Under the pieces are notes generated by a model. That model did not search any database, had not been told where the DNA came from, and saw nothing but the letters and a program-made list of their open reading frames with translations. A program made the translations under genes and the position numbers. 64,000 bases of DNA from Halovenus salina (lineage in GTDB: Archaea; Halobacteriota; Halobacteria; Halobacteriales; Haloarculaceae), in assembly GCF_026410925.1 (NCBI RefSeq), contig NZ_CP112972.1:558001-622000 (forward strand). The letters are read 5' to 3'. Shown piece by piece: positions 51,302-59,433 of this stretch. Every line of letters starts with the position of its first letter. Within the stretch, counting starts at the first letter, position 1.

Positions 51302-51645
51302 GCGACAGGTCGCGGTCCTGGCTCGTGCTCCTCCGCGAGGACGACCAGTACCACTGGCTCGCGCTGACTGTGGCCTGTCTCCTCGGAGTCGCCTTGGCAA
51401 CAGTCCACTGGACCGGCCTCGTCCTCGGAGGTGCGTTCGTCGGGATTCTGTCGACGACGCTGAAGCGGGCGCTTCTCGCCGGTGCAGGGTTCGGGATACT
51501 GGTTGTCGTCGTCTGGGCCGGGCTGTTGCGATTTGCCGGCAGCTTCGGAGACGTGACAGCGATGAACGAGATAGCAATTTTGCCCGTCGGTATCGCGCTC
51601 GGGCTGGCAATACTCGGAAGTACGCTCCGCGGAGCGTTCGCGTGA
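51298..51645 (+). CDS. Small membrane protein coupled to the acylase gene (115 aa)
   Basis: ATG at 51298 overlaps the acylase stop by four bases (ATGA). Three or four helices: YHWLALTVACLLGVALATVH, GLVLGGAFVGILSTTL, ALLAGAGFGILVVVVWAGLL, IAILPVGIALGLAILGSTLR. No motif. The coupling implies a partner of the exported acylase (anchor, or membrane export helper), but that is inference. Confidence 0.75.
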   Translation: MSDRSRSWLVLLREDDQYHWLALTVACLLGVALATVHWTGLVLGGAFVGILSTTLKRALLAGAGFGILVVVVWAGLLRFAGSFGDVTAMNEIAILPVGIALGLAILGSTLRGAFA

Positions 51646-51646
51646 A

Positions 51647-52996
51647 TCAGACCGTGCGCCGGACCAGGTCGCTCACCGTATCAACGAGGTCGTCGACCGA
51701 TTCGCTCTCGGCGTAAACACGGATGTACGGCTCTGTGCCGCTCGGCCGGACGAGCGTCCAGCCGTCGTCGGGAATATCCAGGCGGATGCCGTACTCCGTC
51801 TCGACGGCGGCCTCGGGGAACTGCTCGGGGAGGGCCGTTTCGAGTTCGGCCATGACGTCGGCCTTGTGCTCGTCGGGGCAGTCGACGCTCACCTTCCTGT
51901 AGGGCCGTTCTCGGACCGGTTCGCGGAGGGCGTCGAGACTCGACTCCGCGACGAGTCGCGTCAAAAGCGCTGCCGACGCGACCGAGTCAATCCAGCCCCC
52001 GAATCTCGGATGGATGTGTTTCCAGGGCTCGGCCGCAAAGGCCACCTCGGTGTCGTCGGTGCCGGCCGCCCGCGCCGAGGCGATTCCCTCGTGGAGCGCA
52101 CCGAGGCGGACGCGCTCGACCCGCCCGCCTGCAGCCTCGACACGGTTGTCGATTCGTCCCGACGCGTTCGGCGTCGTGACGACCACGGGGTCGGCGGCCT
52201 CGCTAGCGCGGACCGCGTGTTCGGCGAGAATCGCCAAGACGGTATCTTCGTGGACGACCTCTCCCTCGCCGTCGATAACGACGATTCGGTCGGCGTCTCC
52301 GTCGTGGCCGAGGCCGAAGCTCGAAGGGCCGTCGGCGACGAACCGGCGCAGGTCGGTGAGGCTCTCTGCGGTCGGTTTGCTCTCCCTGGCGGTGAATCTG
52401 CCGTCGACGTTCGCGTTGAGTGAGTGAACGTGTGCCCCCAGCGTCGTCAGAACCTGTGGGACAGCAAGACTCGCCATCCCGTTGCCGCAGTCGACCGCAA
52501 CAGTCATCTCTGGCGTCTCGCCGTACTGGGTCGCGTAGTCGACGACAGCGTCCCGATACTCGTCGATTACATCGATCGATTCGGCGGACCCCCAACTGTC
52601 CCAGTTGGAAACTGGCTGTTCCGACTCGACGCGGTTCTCAATTCGCTGTTCCCCTGCTCTATCGTACTCCTGGCCGTCCTCAAACAGCTTGATGCCGTTG
52701 TCAGAGGGTGGGTTGTGACTGGCCGTGAGCATGACACCGTGTCGCCCCCGTGAGGCGAACGCCAGCGCCGGCGTCGGAAGCTGACCGGCCCGGCACACGG
52801 TCGCCCCAGCGCTGGTCGCGCCGGCCTCGACGGCGGCCGCGAGTGAAACGCCCGTCTCCCGACCGTCCCGACCGACCACGACGGTCCCATCTCCCTCGAC
52901 GGCGTCGGTTCCGACCGCGCGCCCGACTGCGAGCGCGAGTTCGGGTGTCACCTCTGTCACTGGGCCTCGAATACCTGCTGTCCCGAACAGTTCCAT
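51647..52996 (-). CDS. Phosphoglucosamine mutase/phosphomannomutase-type alpha-D-phosphohexomutase
   Basis: 449 residues. The phosphoserine loop is TASHNPPSDNG with S93 as phosphate carrier. The metal loop is GLGHDGDADR, the sugar-binding loop and the phosphate-binding loop WTLVRPSGTEPYIRVYAE complete the four domains. It interconverts sugar 1- and 6-phosphates (archaeal GlmM-like) for sugar-nucleotide synthesis and surface glycans. Specificity for glucosamine, mannose or glucose cannot be told. The ATG at 52996 is the family start; the upstream open frame overlaps the divergent DUF5814-like gene's promoter. Confidence 0.9.
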   Translation of the reverse strand: MELFGTAGIRGPVTEVTPELALAVGRAVGTDAVEGDGTVVVGRDGRETGVSLAAAVEAGATSAGATVCRAGQLPTPALAFASRGRHGVMLTASHNPPSDNGIKLFEDGQEYDRAGEQRIENRVESEQPVSNWDSWGSAESIDVIDEYRDAVVDYATQYGETPEMTVAVDCGNGMASLAVPQVLTTLGAHVHSLNANVDGRFTARESKPTAESLTDLRRFVADGPSSFGLGHDGDADRIVVIDGEGEVVHEDTVLAILAEHAVRASEAADPVVVTTPNASGRIDNRVEAAGGRVERVRLGALHEGIASARAAGTDDTEVAFAAEPWKHIHPRFGGWIDSVASAALLTRLVAESSLDALREPVRERPYRKVSVDCPDEHKADVMAELETALPEQFPEAAVETEYGIRLDIPDDGWTLVRPSGTEPYIRVYAESESVDDLVDTVSDLVRRTV

Positions 52997-53054
52997 GCGA
53001 GAGCGTAGAGAGTCGGCGCATATATGGGTGGCTCTTGGGGGCGAACCGCCGCGC

Positions 53055-53060
53055 TTTAAT
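53055..53060 (+). promoter_or_regulatory. TATA-like box of the DUF5814-like gene
   Basis: TTTAAT is centred about 30 bases before the GTG at 53088, supporting that start and a leaderless transcript. Confidence 0.45.
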
Positions 53061-53087
53061 CGCTGAACAGCTTCTGTAGAGATACGC

Positions 53088-53543
53088 GTGGCTATCACCG
53101 ACAAAATCTATATTAAAAACCACCAGCAGCTAGCCTCACAGCTCGAAACGTCGTTTCCAAAGAGTGCCTTCAGCGGCGCGACACTCGATATTCTCTTCCA
53201 GGGCGAGGGGCTGGCGAAACTCGACGAGGCGACCCAGGACCGCGTCCTCGATTTCGCGGAGGACTTCCTCGACTGCGACTGCCAGGCAAATCCCCACTGT
53301 GGCTGTGCCGAACGCAAGTTCATCGGCTACCTGCTCGAACTCCGCGAGCAGGGGATGGGACCAGACGCCATTGTCGACGTGATGGGCGACGACTACATGC
53401 TGTATGCCTACCCCGGCGACGTGCTCTCCTTCCTGGATAACTCGATTCGAACCCTCGAAGCCGCGGAGATGCTGGCGGATGTCGACGGCCATCCCGAGAA
53501 GGCCGACGAACTCCGGGGTGTCCGCGAGAACCTGGCTCGGTGA
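53088..53543 (+). CDS. DUF5814-like protein with a Cys cluster
   Basis: 151 residues, GTG start. The centre holds a tight cluster CDCQANPHCGCAE (C-x-C-x5-C-x-C), fit for a zinc or iron-sulfur site. Surrounding helices are VLDFAEDFLDCDC, KFIGYLLELREQGMGPDAIV and VLSFLDNSIRTLEAAEMLAD. The same domain is, as I recall, found at the C-terminus of some haloarchaeal DEAD-like helicases (DUF5814). Here it stands alone. Role unknown, possibly nucleic-acid related. Confidence 0.75.
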   Translation: MAITDKIYIKNHQQLASQLETSFPKSAFSGATLDILFQGEGLAKLDEATQDRVLDFAEDFLDCDCQANPHCGCAERKFIGYLLELREQGMGPDAIVDVMGDDYMLYAYPGDVLSFLDNSIRTLEAAEMLADVDGHPEKADELRGVRENLAR

Positions 53544-53704
53544 ATACGACGCCAGCCAGGGCTAATAGATAGCCTCCAGAGACTGCACGACAGATGACTC
53601 ACAACACAGTTAGCGTGTCGTAGAATCGTTCGCAACTGCTCAGTAGGGATGTGCATTGGTCAGATTCCGTTTCGATACGTTCGGGGTATGCCAGGTTCAC
53701 CAGT

Positions 53705-53711
53705 ACTTATT
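53705..53711 (+). promoter_or_regulatory. TATA-like box of the RidA-like gene
   Basis: ACTTATT is centred 29 bases before the GTG at 53737, which decides that start over earlier codons. Confidence 0.4.
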
Positions 53712-53736
53712 CAAGCGTACTACTGCGAGAGGACGT

Positions 53737-54198
53737 GTGGAAAAGACAGTTTTTAGACGGGAAGACAGAGGTGAAGACGCAGTCGCAGCGACAGCAGTCA
53801 GAACACGCCACGAGGGGTACGACCACGTTCAGCTAGACGGATTCGTCGCACCTGGAGACACACCGAAAGACCAAGCTGATCGCGCCCTCTCGTTCGCCGA
53901 GACGTTTCTTAGCCGGTACTGTGACGGGCAGCTCTCAGACGTCACCATGATTCGCCACTACGTTCGTGAAGACCTCTTACCGGAGGCAGAGGCGGAAATC
54001 GGGGAGGCCTGTCGGGACTACTTCGAGCCACCAGAGCTACCAGGTACCGTGATGGTCGGTGTGAGTGACATAGTCGGCGGAGACCACGCAGTAAAAATGG
54101 AGATAGAAGCGACGATACCACACGACGAATCCGACGTTGAAGTGGTCGAGTTGCCGCCACCGCCGGGGTATGTCACAAGTGACGATAGAACAGAGTGA
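53737..54198 (+). CDS. RidA (YjgF/Rid)-like protein lacking the usual Arg
   Basis: 153 residues from the GTG at 53737 (a TTG at 53656 would add 27 poorly conserved residues). The fold signature is DQADRALSFAETFLSRYCDG, SDVTMIRHYVREDLLPEAEA, IGEACRDYFEPPELPGTVMV and AVKMEIEATIP. In typical RidA the loop before the strand carries the catalytic Arg in PARxxV; here it is PGTVMV, so imine deaminase activity is unlikely. Function is then structural or unknown. Confidence 0.7.
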   Translation: MEKTVFRREDRGEDAVAATAVRTRHEGYDHVQLDGFVAPGDTPKDQADRALSFAETFLSRYCDGQLSDVTMIRHYVREDLLPEAEAEIGEACRDYFEPPELPGTVMVGVSDIVGGDHAVKMEIEATIPHDESDVEVVELPPPPGYVTSDDRTE

Positions 54199-54347
54199 GG
54201 GTGGCGAACAGAGTATTCAACCACGGCTAGCAGTTCGCGTCAATAGATTACGCCGCTGGAGTGTGCGTTGGCAACTCCGTGAGGCCCTTTTGACGACAGG
54301 CACACAGTGGTAACACTGCGCCAACACCTCTCTGGGACACCCGACAG

Positions 54348-55139
54348 CTACCGGACCACACCGTCGACGAGGAGATACTCCACTCGGACAGTGTTGTCGG
54401 CGAACCACTCCTGGAGACAGTCGAGCGCGTCGCGCCGGAGTCGCTCTCTCGATTCCTTCTGGTCGAGTCGCTGGAGCGCGGGCGAGAGCGGGCCGGCCTC
54501 CTCGGCGAACTCCTGCCAGAAGTGCTGTGGCGAGACGTACCGGAACCGCAGAACACGTCGCTGGAAGCTCAGCTCACACCGGTCGCCGAGTGTCTCTCGC
54601 ACGAACTCCGGGGTCCCCCACCGCAGGTGTCCGCGGGGGTCGTGGTCCGGGTAGGTGGTGTGGTTGGTGAGAATGTCCGTCAGCGCGCCGACGAGGCCGT
54701 CTGGCGACCATGCAGTAAAGGCAACCCGACCGCCCTGCCGGGTTACGCGACACATCTCGGTTGCGGCCTGGTCGGCAGCAGGCGCGAACACGTGCCCGAA
54801 GTTCGACATCGCGGCGTCGAACCGGTCGTCGCCGAAGGGAAGTGACTCCGCGTCGCCCTCGGTCCAGCCGATGTCGTCGTATGCGGCCAGGCCAGCGTTG
54901 CCGCCGGCGAGTTCGAGCATCGGCTGACTCGCGTCGAGGCCGACCACGTCGGCCCCCTGTCTGCGTGCGGTGAGCGCGACGTTGCCGGTGCCACAGCCAA
55001 CGTCAAGCACGCGGTCGTCTGGGCCGATACCGGCCGTACTGACCAGCCGCGCCGTCGCCGGGAGCAGGTTCGATGCGAGTGACGGATACTGTCGAGTCGA
55101 CCAGATATGTGTTTCTCTCGACGCGTCGGTATCGCTCAT
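54348..55139 (-). CDS. Class I SAM-dependent methyltransferase
   Basis: 263 residues. SAM-binding motif I is VLDVGCGTGNVAL, motif II DVVGLDASQPMLEL and motif III FDAAMSNFGHVF. It resembles the UbiE/ubiquinone-menaquinone-type small-molecule methyltransferases. The ATG at 55139 is used rather than the GTG at 55142. It lies 42 bases after the 6-phosphogluconate dehydrogenase gene on the same strand. Substrate unknown. Confidence 0.88.
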   Translation of the reverse strand: MSDTDASRETHIWSTRQYPSLASNLLPATARLVSTAGIGPDDRVLDVGCGTGNVALTARRQGADVVGLDASQPMLELAGGNAGLAAYDDIGWTEGDAESLPFGDDRFDAAMSNFGHVFAPAADQAATEMCRVTRQGGRVAFTAWSPDGLVGALTDILTNHTTYPDHDPRGHLRWGTPEFVRETLGDRCELSFQRRVLRFRYVSPQHFWQEFAEEAGPLSPALQRLDQKESRERLRRDALDCLQEWFADNTVRVEYLLVDGVVR

Positions 55140-55181
55140 CACTGTCGAACAAGAGCGGGAGGCAGTTCAACTCTCGGAATG

Positions 55182-56072
55182 TTACGTCCGGTGGACCTCG
55201 TGACGGCCGAAGCCGTACCGGAGTCTGTTCGCGAGACGGCGCGAGAAGCGATCGTTCCTGCTCGCGAACCGCTCGGCGAGCGCCTGGTAGATAAGCGGGA
55301 GCGGAACCTCCTGTTCGAGACTCTCCTGAACCGTCCAGGTACCGGTCGACCCGCCGGCCACGTGGTCGGCCACGTCGCCGAGGTCGCCTCCTTCCTCGCG
55401 GAACGCCTCCTCGCAGAGTTCGAGCAGCCATGAGCGGATGACTGCGCCGTTGTTCCAGGTCTTTGCGACGGCCTCCAGGTCGAGGTCGTACTGACCCTCG
55501 TGAAGGAGCTCGAACCCCTCGCCGTAGGCCTGCATGAGGGCGTACTCGACGCCGTTGTGGACCATCTTGACGTAGTGGCCCGCTCCGCTTTGGCCCATCC
55601 GGTCGTGGCCGTCGGGTCCGGTGGCGACTGCGTCGAACACTGGTTCAAGCTCCTCGTAGGCCCACGCGGGTCCACCGACCATGAGCGAAAATCCCAGATC
55701 AGCACCTGCAGGCCCACCGCTTGTCCCGCAGTCGAGATACGCTGCCTCGGTCGCCTCTGCGCGACGGACAGAGTCCTCGAAATGAGAGTTCCCGCCGTCG
55801 ACGACGATATCCTGGTCGGTTAGTGACGGTTCGAGTTCGTCGAGTGCGGCGTCGATTGGGTCACCGGCCGGCACCATCAGCCAGATGCACTTTTCGGCTC
55901 CGAGCTGGTCTGTCAGTTCCTCCAGAGAGCTCGCACTCGAGGCCCCACTCTCTTCGGCCCGTTCGATAGCCTCCTCGTCTACGTCGAAGGCCACGACATC
56001 GTGGCCCGCCGAGCGTACCCGGTCGACCACAATCTGTCCCATTCGTCCGAGTCCGATAACTCCGAGTTCCAT
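55182..56072 (-). CDS. gnd: 6-phosphogluconate dehydrogenase, decarboxylating (short type)
   Basis: 296 residues. The NAD(P)-binding start is GVIGLGRMGQIVVDRV. Substrate residues are in VVDGGNSHFEDS, DCGTSGGPAGAD and HYVKMVHNGVEYALMQAYGE, with the catalytic Lys/Asn-Glu set. The length is that of the short GndA-like class. It makes ribulose-5-phosphate. The ATG at 56072 is chosen. Haloarchaea use this enzyme in the oxidative branch of pentose metabolism. Confidence 0.95.
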   Translation of the reverse strand: MELGVIGLGRMGQIVVDRVRSAGHDVVAFDVDEEAIERAEESGASSASSLEELTDQLGAEKCIWLMVPAGDPIDAALDELEPSLTDQDIVVDGGNSHFEDSVRRAEATEAAYLDCGTSGGPAGADLGFSLMVGGPAWAYEELEPVFDAVATGPDGHDRMGQSGAGHYVKMVHNGVEYALMQAYGEGFELLHEGQYDLDLEAVAKTWNNGAVIRSWLLELCEEAFREEGGDLGDVADHVAGGSTGTWTVQESLEQEVPLPLIYQALAERFASRNDRFSRRLANRLRYGFGRHEVHRT

Positions 56073-56178
56073 ACCAGCCACTCAGGGGGGAGGTAAGTAG
56101 TGGTTGTGATTCGAACTAGAGCCGGCAGCTTTCTTGGGTCGGTCAAAAACGGGAAGCAGAGGGGGGAAGGGGGGAGTG

Positions 56179-56195
56179 GCACCCAAAACGGGTGC
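56179..56195 (-). terminator. GC-rich hairpin after the PH-domain operon
   Basis: GCACCC-GTTTT-GGGTGC (minus strand) lies 47 bases after the stop at 56242, followed by C-rich sequence (CTCCCCCCTTCCCCCC). It probably ends the PH-domain transcript; the lack of a T-run weakens the call. The rest of 56073-56241 contains only the gnd promoter area. Confidence 0.45.
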
Positions 56196-56241
56196 ACCCT
56201 GGAATAAATCGGTATTTTATAAGAACTTTCTGGTCTGACGG

Positions 56242-57729
56242 TCAGTCGCCAGGCTGTGGTGAGCGCAGATTGCCGGCCCGGCGCTCTCTGACAGACAGCT
56301 GGAATCTGTTGTGGATGGTTTCGTGTAACCGGCTTGCCTCTTCGATGTCGATGTCGAGTGCGATACCGTTACCGCCCCAGAATCCACCGGAACTCGCCGT
56401 GTCGACGACCAGCGTTCCGAGCCGGCGACGCCGCTGGAAGACGGTCTGCGAGACAGAGACAGTCTGCACTCGATAGTACGGGACGACTGTTGTCTGTCGG
56501 GTCCAGAACCCAGACCGCGTGATGACATAGTTTTCGTCGCAGTAGTACCCAAGATTGACCCACTTGAGATGTGCTGCGGGCGGGACCAGCAGCCAGAGCA
56601 CGACGCCGAGATACCAGTCCGAGAGAACACCTGTCTGAAGATGTATTCCCCCGAGGGCTGCGACCAGGACAGCGACGAAAATCGTATACCGCCCGACGTA
56701 TCGGATTCGCGCACGTTTTGGCGGACGGTTGAACGAGATCTCACCGAAATCCTCGATTGTTCTGGCGAGGTCAAACAGGCGGGCCTGCTTTGCGATAGGA
56801 ATCGCGGACTCGATATCGTCGTTGCCCTGTCCCGGGCCGTATCCCGCTGTCTCGATAGCGAGATTTCCGTAGCCCACAGCCCGGGCGATGACGTTCTCGC
56901 GAATCATCAGCGTCTGAATCTTCGAGAGAGGAATTGTCCCGTTGTACTGCTGGAAGAGACCCCGCTGGTACCGGAGCTCGTCCTCGTGGCGGACCAGTCG
57001 GAATGCGTAATACCGCAAGACCGCCTGGATGCCGCTGAGCACCCACAGGACGACGAGTGCAACCGCGGCGAGTGCCGGCCCCAGGAACAGCAATACGGCC
57101 AGCCGTGGCGACACCTGCTCTGCGGCAACAGGTGTTCCGAGGACGACAAAGAGGAGCACTACCAGCCCAAAGAGGTTGAAGTTGGCCGAGGTAAGGCCAA
57201 GAACAGCGAGCTCGCCGCTGTCGAGCTCGAACAGCGCGTCGTCGGGCTCCTCCGGGTCACGTTCAGCTTCGCCTCGTTTTCGCTCGCTGACAATTTCTTG
57301 GATTCGTGTCGCCTCGGGTCGACTGACATAACGGAGTCGCGCCTCGGTTTCGCCGCCCCCGGCGGTTTCGAGTCGGACTTCAGCGATACCCAACGCGCGC
57401 TGGAACACGTTTTGTGCGATGTCGACGTTCTGGATGCGGTCGAACGGAATCTCTCGCTCGCGGCGCGAGAACACACCTGAGTAGATATCGAGCGTGTCTG
57501 GGGAGATACGATACTCGTACCGTTTGACGTAGGCAAACTCCCAGACAGCGACCGCCGTGAGACCAAGCAAGACGAACGAGCCGAACACAAGAATCGATGT
57601 CCCCGAACCCCCGGCACCTCCCTGGCCGCCGTCACCGCTGGAAAACAGCGCCGAAATGACAACGAGACCGACGATTCGGTAGGCGTTTTCCAGAATACGG
57701 TACGGGACAGAACGGTAGTCGAGATTCAT
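56242..57729 (-). CDS. Membrane protein with PH (bPH2) domains, YdbT-like
   Basis: 495 residues. Two bPH2 domains are interleaved with helices: YEYRISPDTLDIYSGVFSRR with EREIPFDRIQNVDIAQNVF, a middle pair of long helices (FNLFGLVVLLFVVLGTPVAA and AVLLFLGPALAAVALVVLWV), RGLFQQYNGTIPLSKIQTLM, and YVITRSGFWTRQTTVVPYYR. The motif F-x-R-I-Q-x-V-x-x-Q is typical of bPH2. The protein starts two bases after its partner gene. Bacterial YdbS/YdbT relatives influence antimicrobial resistance; the role here is unknown. Confidence 0.88.
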   Translation of the reverse strand: MNLDYRSVPYRILENAYRIVGLVVISALFSSGDGGQGGAGGSGTSILVFGSFVLLGLTAVAVWEFAYVKRYEYRISPDTLDIYSGVFSRREREIPFDRIQNVDIAQNVFQRALGIAEVRLETAGGGETEARLRYVSRPEATRIQEIVSERKRGEAERDPEEPDDALFELDSGELAVLGLTSANFNLFGLVVLLFVVLGTPVAAEQVSPRLAVLLFLGPALAAVALVVLWVLSGIQAVLRYYAFRLVRHEDELRYQRGLFQQYNGTIPLSKIQTLMIRENVIARAVGYGNLAIETAGYGPGQGNDDIESAIPIAKQARLFDLARTIEDFGEISFNRPPKRARIRYVGRYTIFVAVLVAALGGIHLQTGVLSDWYLGVVLWLLVPPAAHLKWVNLGYYCDENYVITRSGFWTRQTTVVPYYRVQTVSVSQTVFQRRRRLGTLVVDTASSGGFWGGNGIALDIDIEEASRLHETIHNRFQLSVRERRAGNLRSPQPGD

Positions 57730-57731
57730 CG

Positions 57732-58499
57732 TCAGACAGCGTCGTCTCCCTCGGCCTCGATTGCGAGTTCTTTTACCCGACGTTGCAGGTCTCGTGCTTC
57801 TTCCGGCTTGAGCCCCGGAATCGACACGTCAGCGCCTCGCGAGCCGGCGGTGTAGACGACGAGCGTCGACAGCCCCAACACCCGTTCGACGGGACTCTGG
57901 CTCGTATCGACGTGCTGGACGCGGACGTAGGGGACGAGCGACTGGACGTGCGTGACGACGCCGCGTTCGAGATAGATTGCATCGGCTCGTATCTGGTAGA
58001 CCCACAGACGGTAGTGGAGGACGACCCAGACGAACCCAGCGAGCATGAGCCCGCCGGTCACTGCACCGGACCATAGCGGTGCAATATTGAGGGCACCGAA
58101 CGCCCACACTGACAACAGGCCTGCGATAACCGCAGTGATAATAACTCTGATTGCCCAGCGAATCTGGACCAGTGGATTGAGTGACCGGCGGTCGGTCGTG
58201 TACTCGTGCAGTTTCTCGGGGGGTACCTCTCCCGACACCAGCGTCTCACCGGCCGGGAGATACGTGCCGAGGTCGACCCAGTCGTCTATCGTCTCATCAG
58301 CCACCGCGTCCGTCGACCCATCGGTGGTCGGACTGGCAAGAAAGTTGTCACGGGATTCAGAACCAGCAGCCACGTCTGGCGACGTTCGACTACGTTTCCA
58401 GGGACGTTGTCGGTCGGCTCCGGACCCATCGTGGGCGTGGCCCTCGTCGCGACCACCGGCCGTCGACCGGTCGTCAATCCCGTCGTGTCCCTCCGTCAT
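57732..58499 (-). CDS. Membrane protein with one PH (bPH2) domain, YdbS-like
   Basis: 255 residues. A long hydrophilic acidic N-terminus (1-85) precedes YLPAGETLVSGEVPPEKLHE, two helices (IRVIITAVIAGLLSVWAFGA, LWSGAVTGGLMLAGFVWVVL) and the bPH2 block AIYLERGVVTHVQSLVPYVR with VQHVDTSQSPVERVLGLSTL. This is the smaller half of a YdbS/YdbT-type pair. The next gene starts two bases after its stop. A TATA at 58523-58530 is 27 bases before the ATG. Confidence 0.88.
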   Translation of the reverse strand: MTEGHDGIDDRSTAGGRDEGHAHDGSGADRQRPWKRSRTSPDVAAGSESRDNFLASPTTDGSTDAVADETIDDWVDLGTYLPAGETLVSGEVPPEKLHEYTTDRRSLNPLVQIRWAIRVIITAVIAGLLSVWAFGALNIAPLWSGAVTGGLMLAGFVWVVLHYRLWVYQIRADAIYLERGVVTHVQSLVPYVRVQHVDTSQSPVERVLGLSTLVVYTAGSRGADVSIPGLKPEEARDLQRRVKELAIEAEGDDAV

Positions 58500-58522
58500 T
58501 GGAGGTACTCAGGCTGGTAGAC

Positions 58523-58530
58523 TGTTAAGT
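58523..58530 (-). promoter_or_regulatory. TATA box of the PH-domain operon
   Basis: ACTTAACA on the minus strand, centred 27 bases before the ATG at 58499, giving a leaderless operon. Confidence 0.5.
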
Positions 58531-58720
58531 TCCAGGGTCAAAGGAAACGCGGCTACCGACTACGGGAGCTAACGCCACAACCCATAATGTATCTTTCCTG
58601 TCACCCACCCATACATAGTAATATTCATGTAATGATTTGTCTATAATTATAACTTAAATAGAGTCGAGCGTAAGAAACAGACAGTCGGCGTACCGCCGGG
58701 CTCACAACTCGATGGACAAC

Positions 58721-58740
58721 TTTAATATATGTCGGTATTA
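58721..58740 (+). promoter_or_regulatory. PadR promoter with inverted repeat
   Basis: TTTAATATAT (58721-58730) is a TATA box 31-40 bases before the ATG at 58761. It overlaps the inverted repeat TAATA (58723-58727) / TATTA (58736-58740) with an 8-base spacer. A repressor sitting here would block the promoter, as expected for autoregulation by PadR. Another strong AT-rich box lies near 58647-58660 (TATAATTATAACTTAAAT). Confidence 0.45.
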
Positions 58741-58760
58741 TCTGTAAAGTGGATTAATAC

Positions 58761-59036
58761 ATGTACGACCTGACGGGATTTCAGCGAGACCTGCTCTATG
58801 TGGTCGCAGGGAAAGAAGAGCCACATGGGCTCGCTATAAAAGAAGAACTGGAGAATTACTACGAGAGCGAGATTCACCACGGTCGTCTCTATCCGAATCT
58901 CGACACACTCGTCGAGAAAGGTCTCGTCGAGAAGGGCCAGCGCGACAGACGGACGAACACGTACGTCCTCACGCGCCGTGGGAGTCGGGAGATCGAGGCC
59001 CGTGACGAGTGGGAACGACAGTATGTCGAGAAATAG
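58761..59036 (+). CDS. PadR-family transcriptional regulator
   Basis: 91 residues. The winged helix starts DLTGFQRDLLYVVAGKEEPH, continues GLAIKEELENYYESEIHHGR and LYPNLDTLVEKGLVEKGQRD, and ends with the wing TNTYVLTRRGSREIE. This is the minimal PadR domain without a C-terminal helix bundle. The likely target is its own promoter and perhaps the divergent PH-domain operon. No ligand pocket is apparent. Confidence 0.9.
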   Translation: MYDLTGFQRDLLYVVAGKEEPHGLAIKEELENYYESEIHHGRLYPNLDTLVEKGLVEKGQRDRRTNTYVLTRRGSREIEARDEWERQYVEK

Positions 59037-59142
59037 CTCTTGTGGGCCATAGACCACGTTACTGAGTGCAGTTGTGTAACTTCTATTCGAGCCGTCCAGT
59101 CCCTCCACAAGCTTCATACTTGACTCAGTGATATCTTCTCGT

Positions 59143-59361
59143 ATGGAGGTTACTCGCGGACTCTTTCCGAAGCTACTGATTGGGACGTTCGTTGTCGCAG
59201 TTCTGTCCTTTGTCGTTCGGGGCTTCAGCCAGCTCGCCGTCGGGCAGGAGACGGCACAGCTCGTGTCCGCGCCGCTGTTTCTCCTCGCGTTCGCGCTCGC
59301 TATTCTGGCTTTTTTCTTCTCTTTGCTTGCCAAACTCGGCGTTATCGGCACCGACTTCTGA
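59143..59361 (+). CDS. Small two-helix membrane protein (72 aa)
   Basis: Starts MEVTRGLFPKLLIG; an ATG at 59128 would add five residues. Two helices: PKLLIGTFVVAVLSFVVRGF and APLFLLAFALAILAFFFSLL. No motif or recognised family. It is downstream of PadR with a 106-base gap. Confidence 0.68.
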   Translation: MEVTRGLFPKLLIGTFVVAVLSFVVRGFSQLAVGQETAQLVSAPLFLLAFALAILAFFFSLLAKLGVIGTDF

Positions 59362-59433
59362 GGGTTGTTGGCGACAGCGTCTCACGGGAGCATCGTCCCG
59401 CGATCCAGCCCGTCTGTGCCCGTCGCTTCGACT

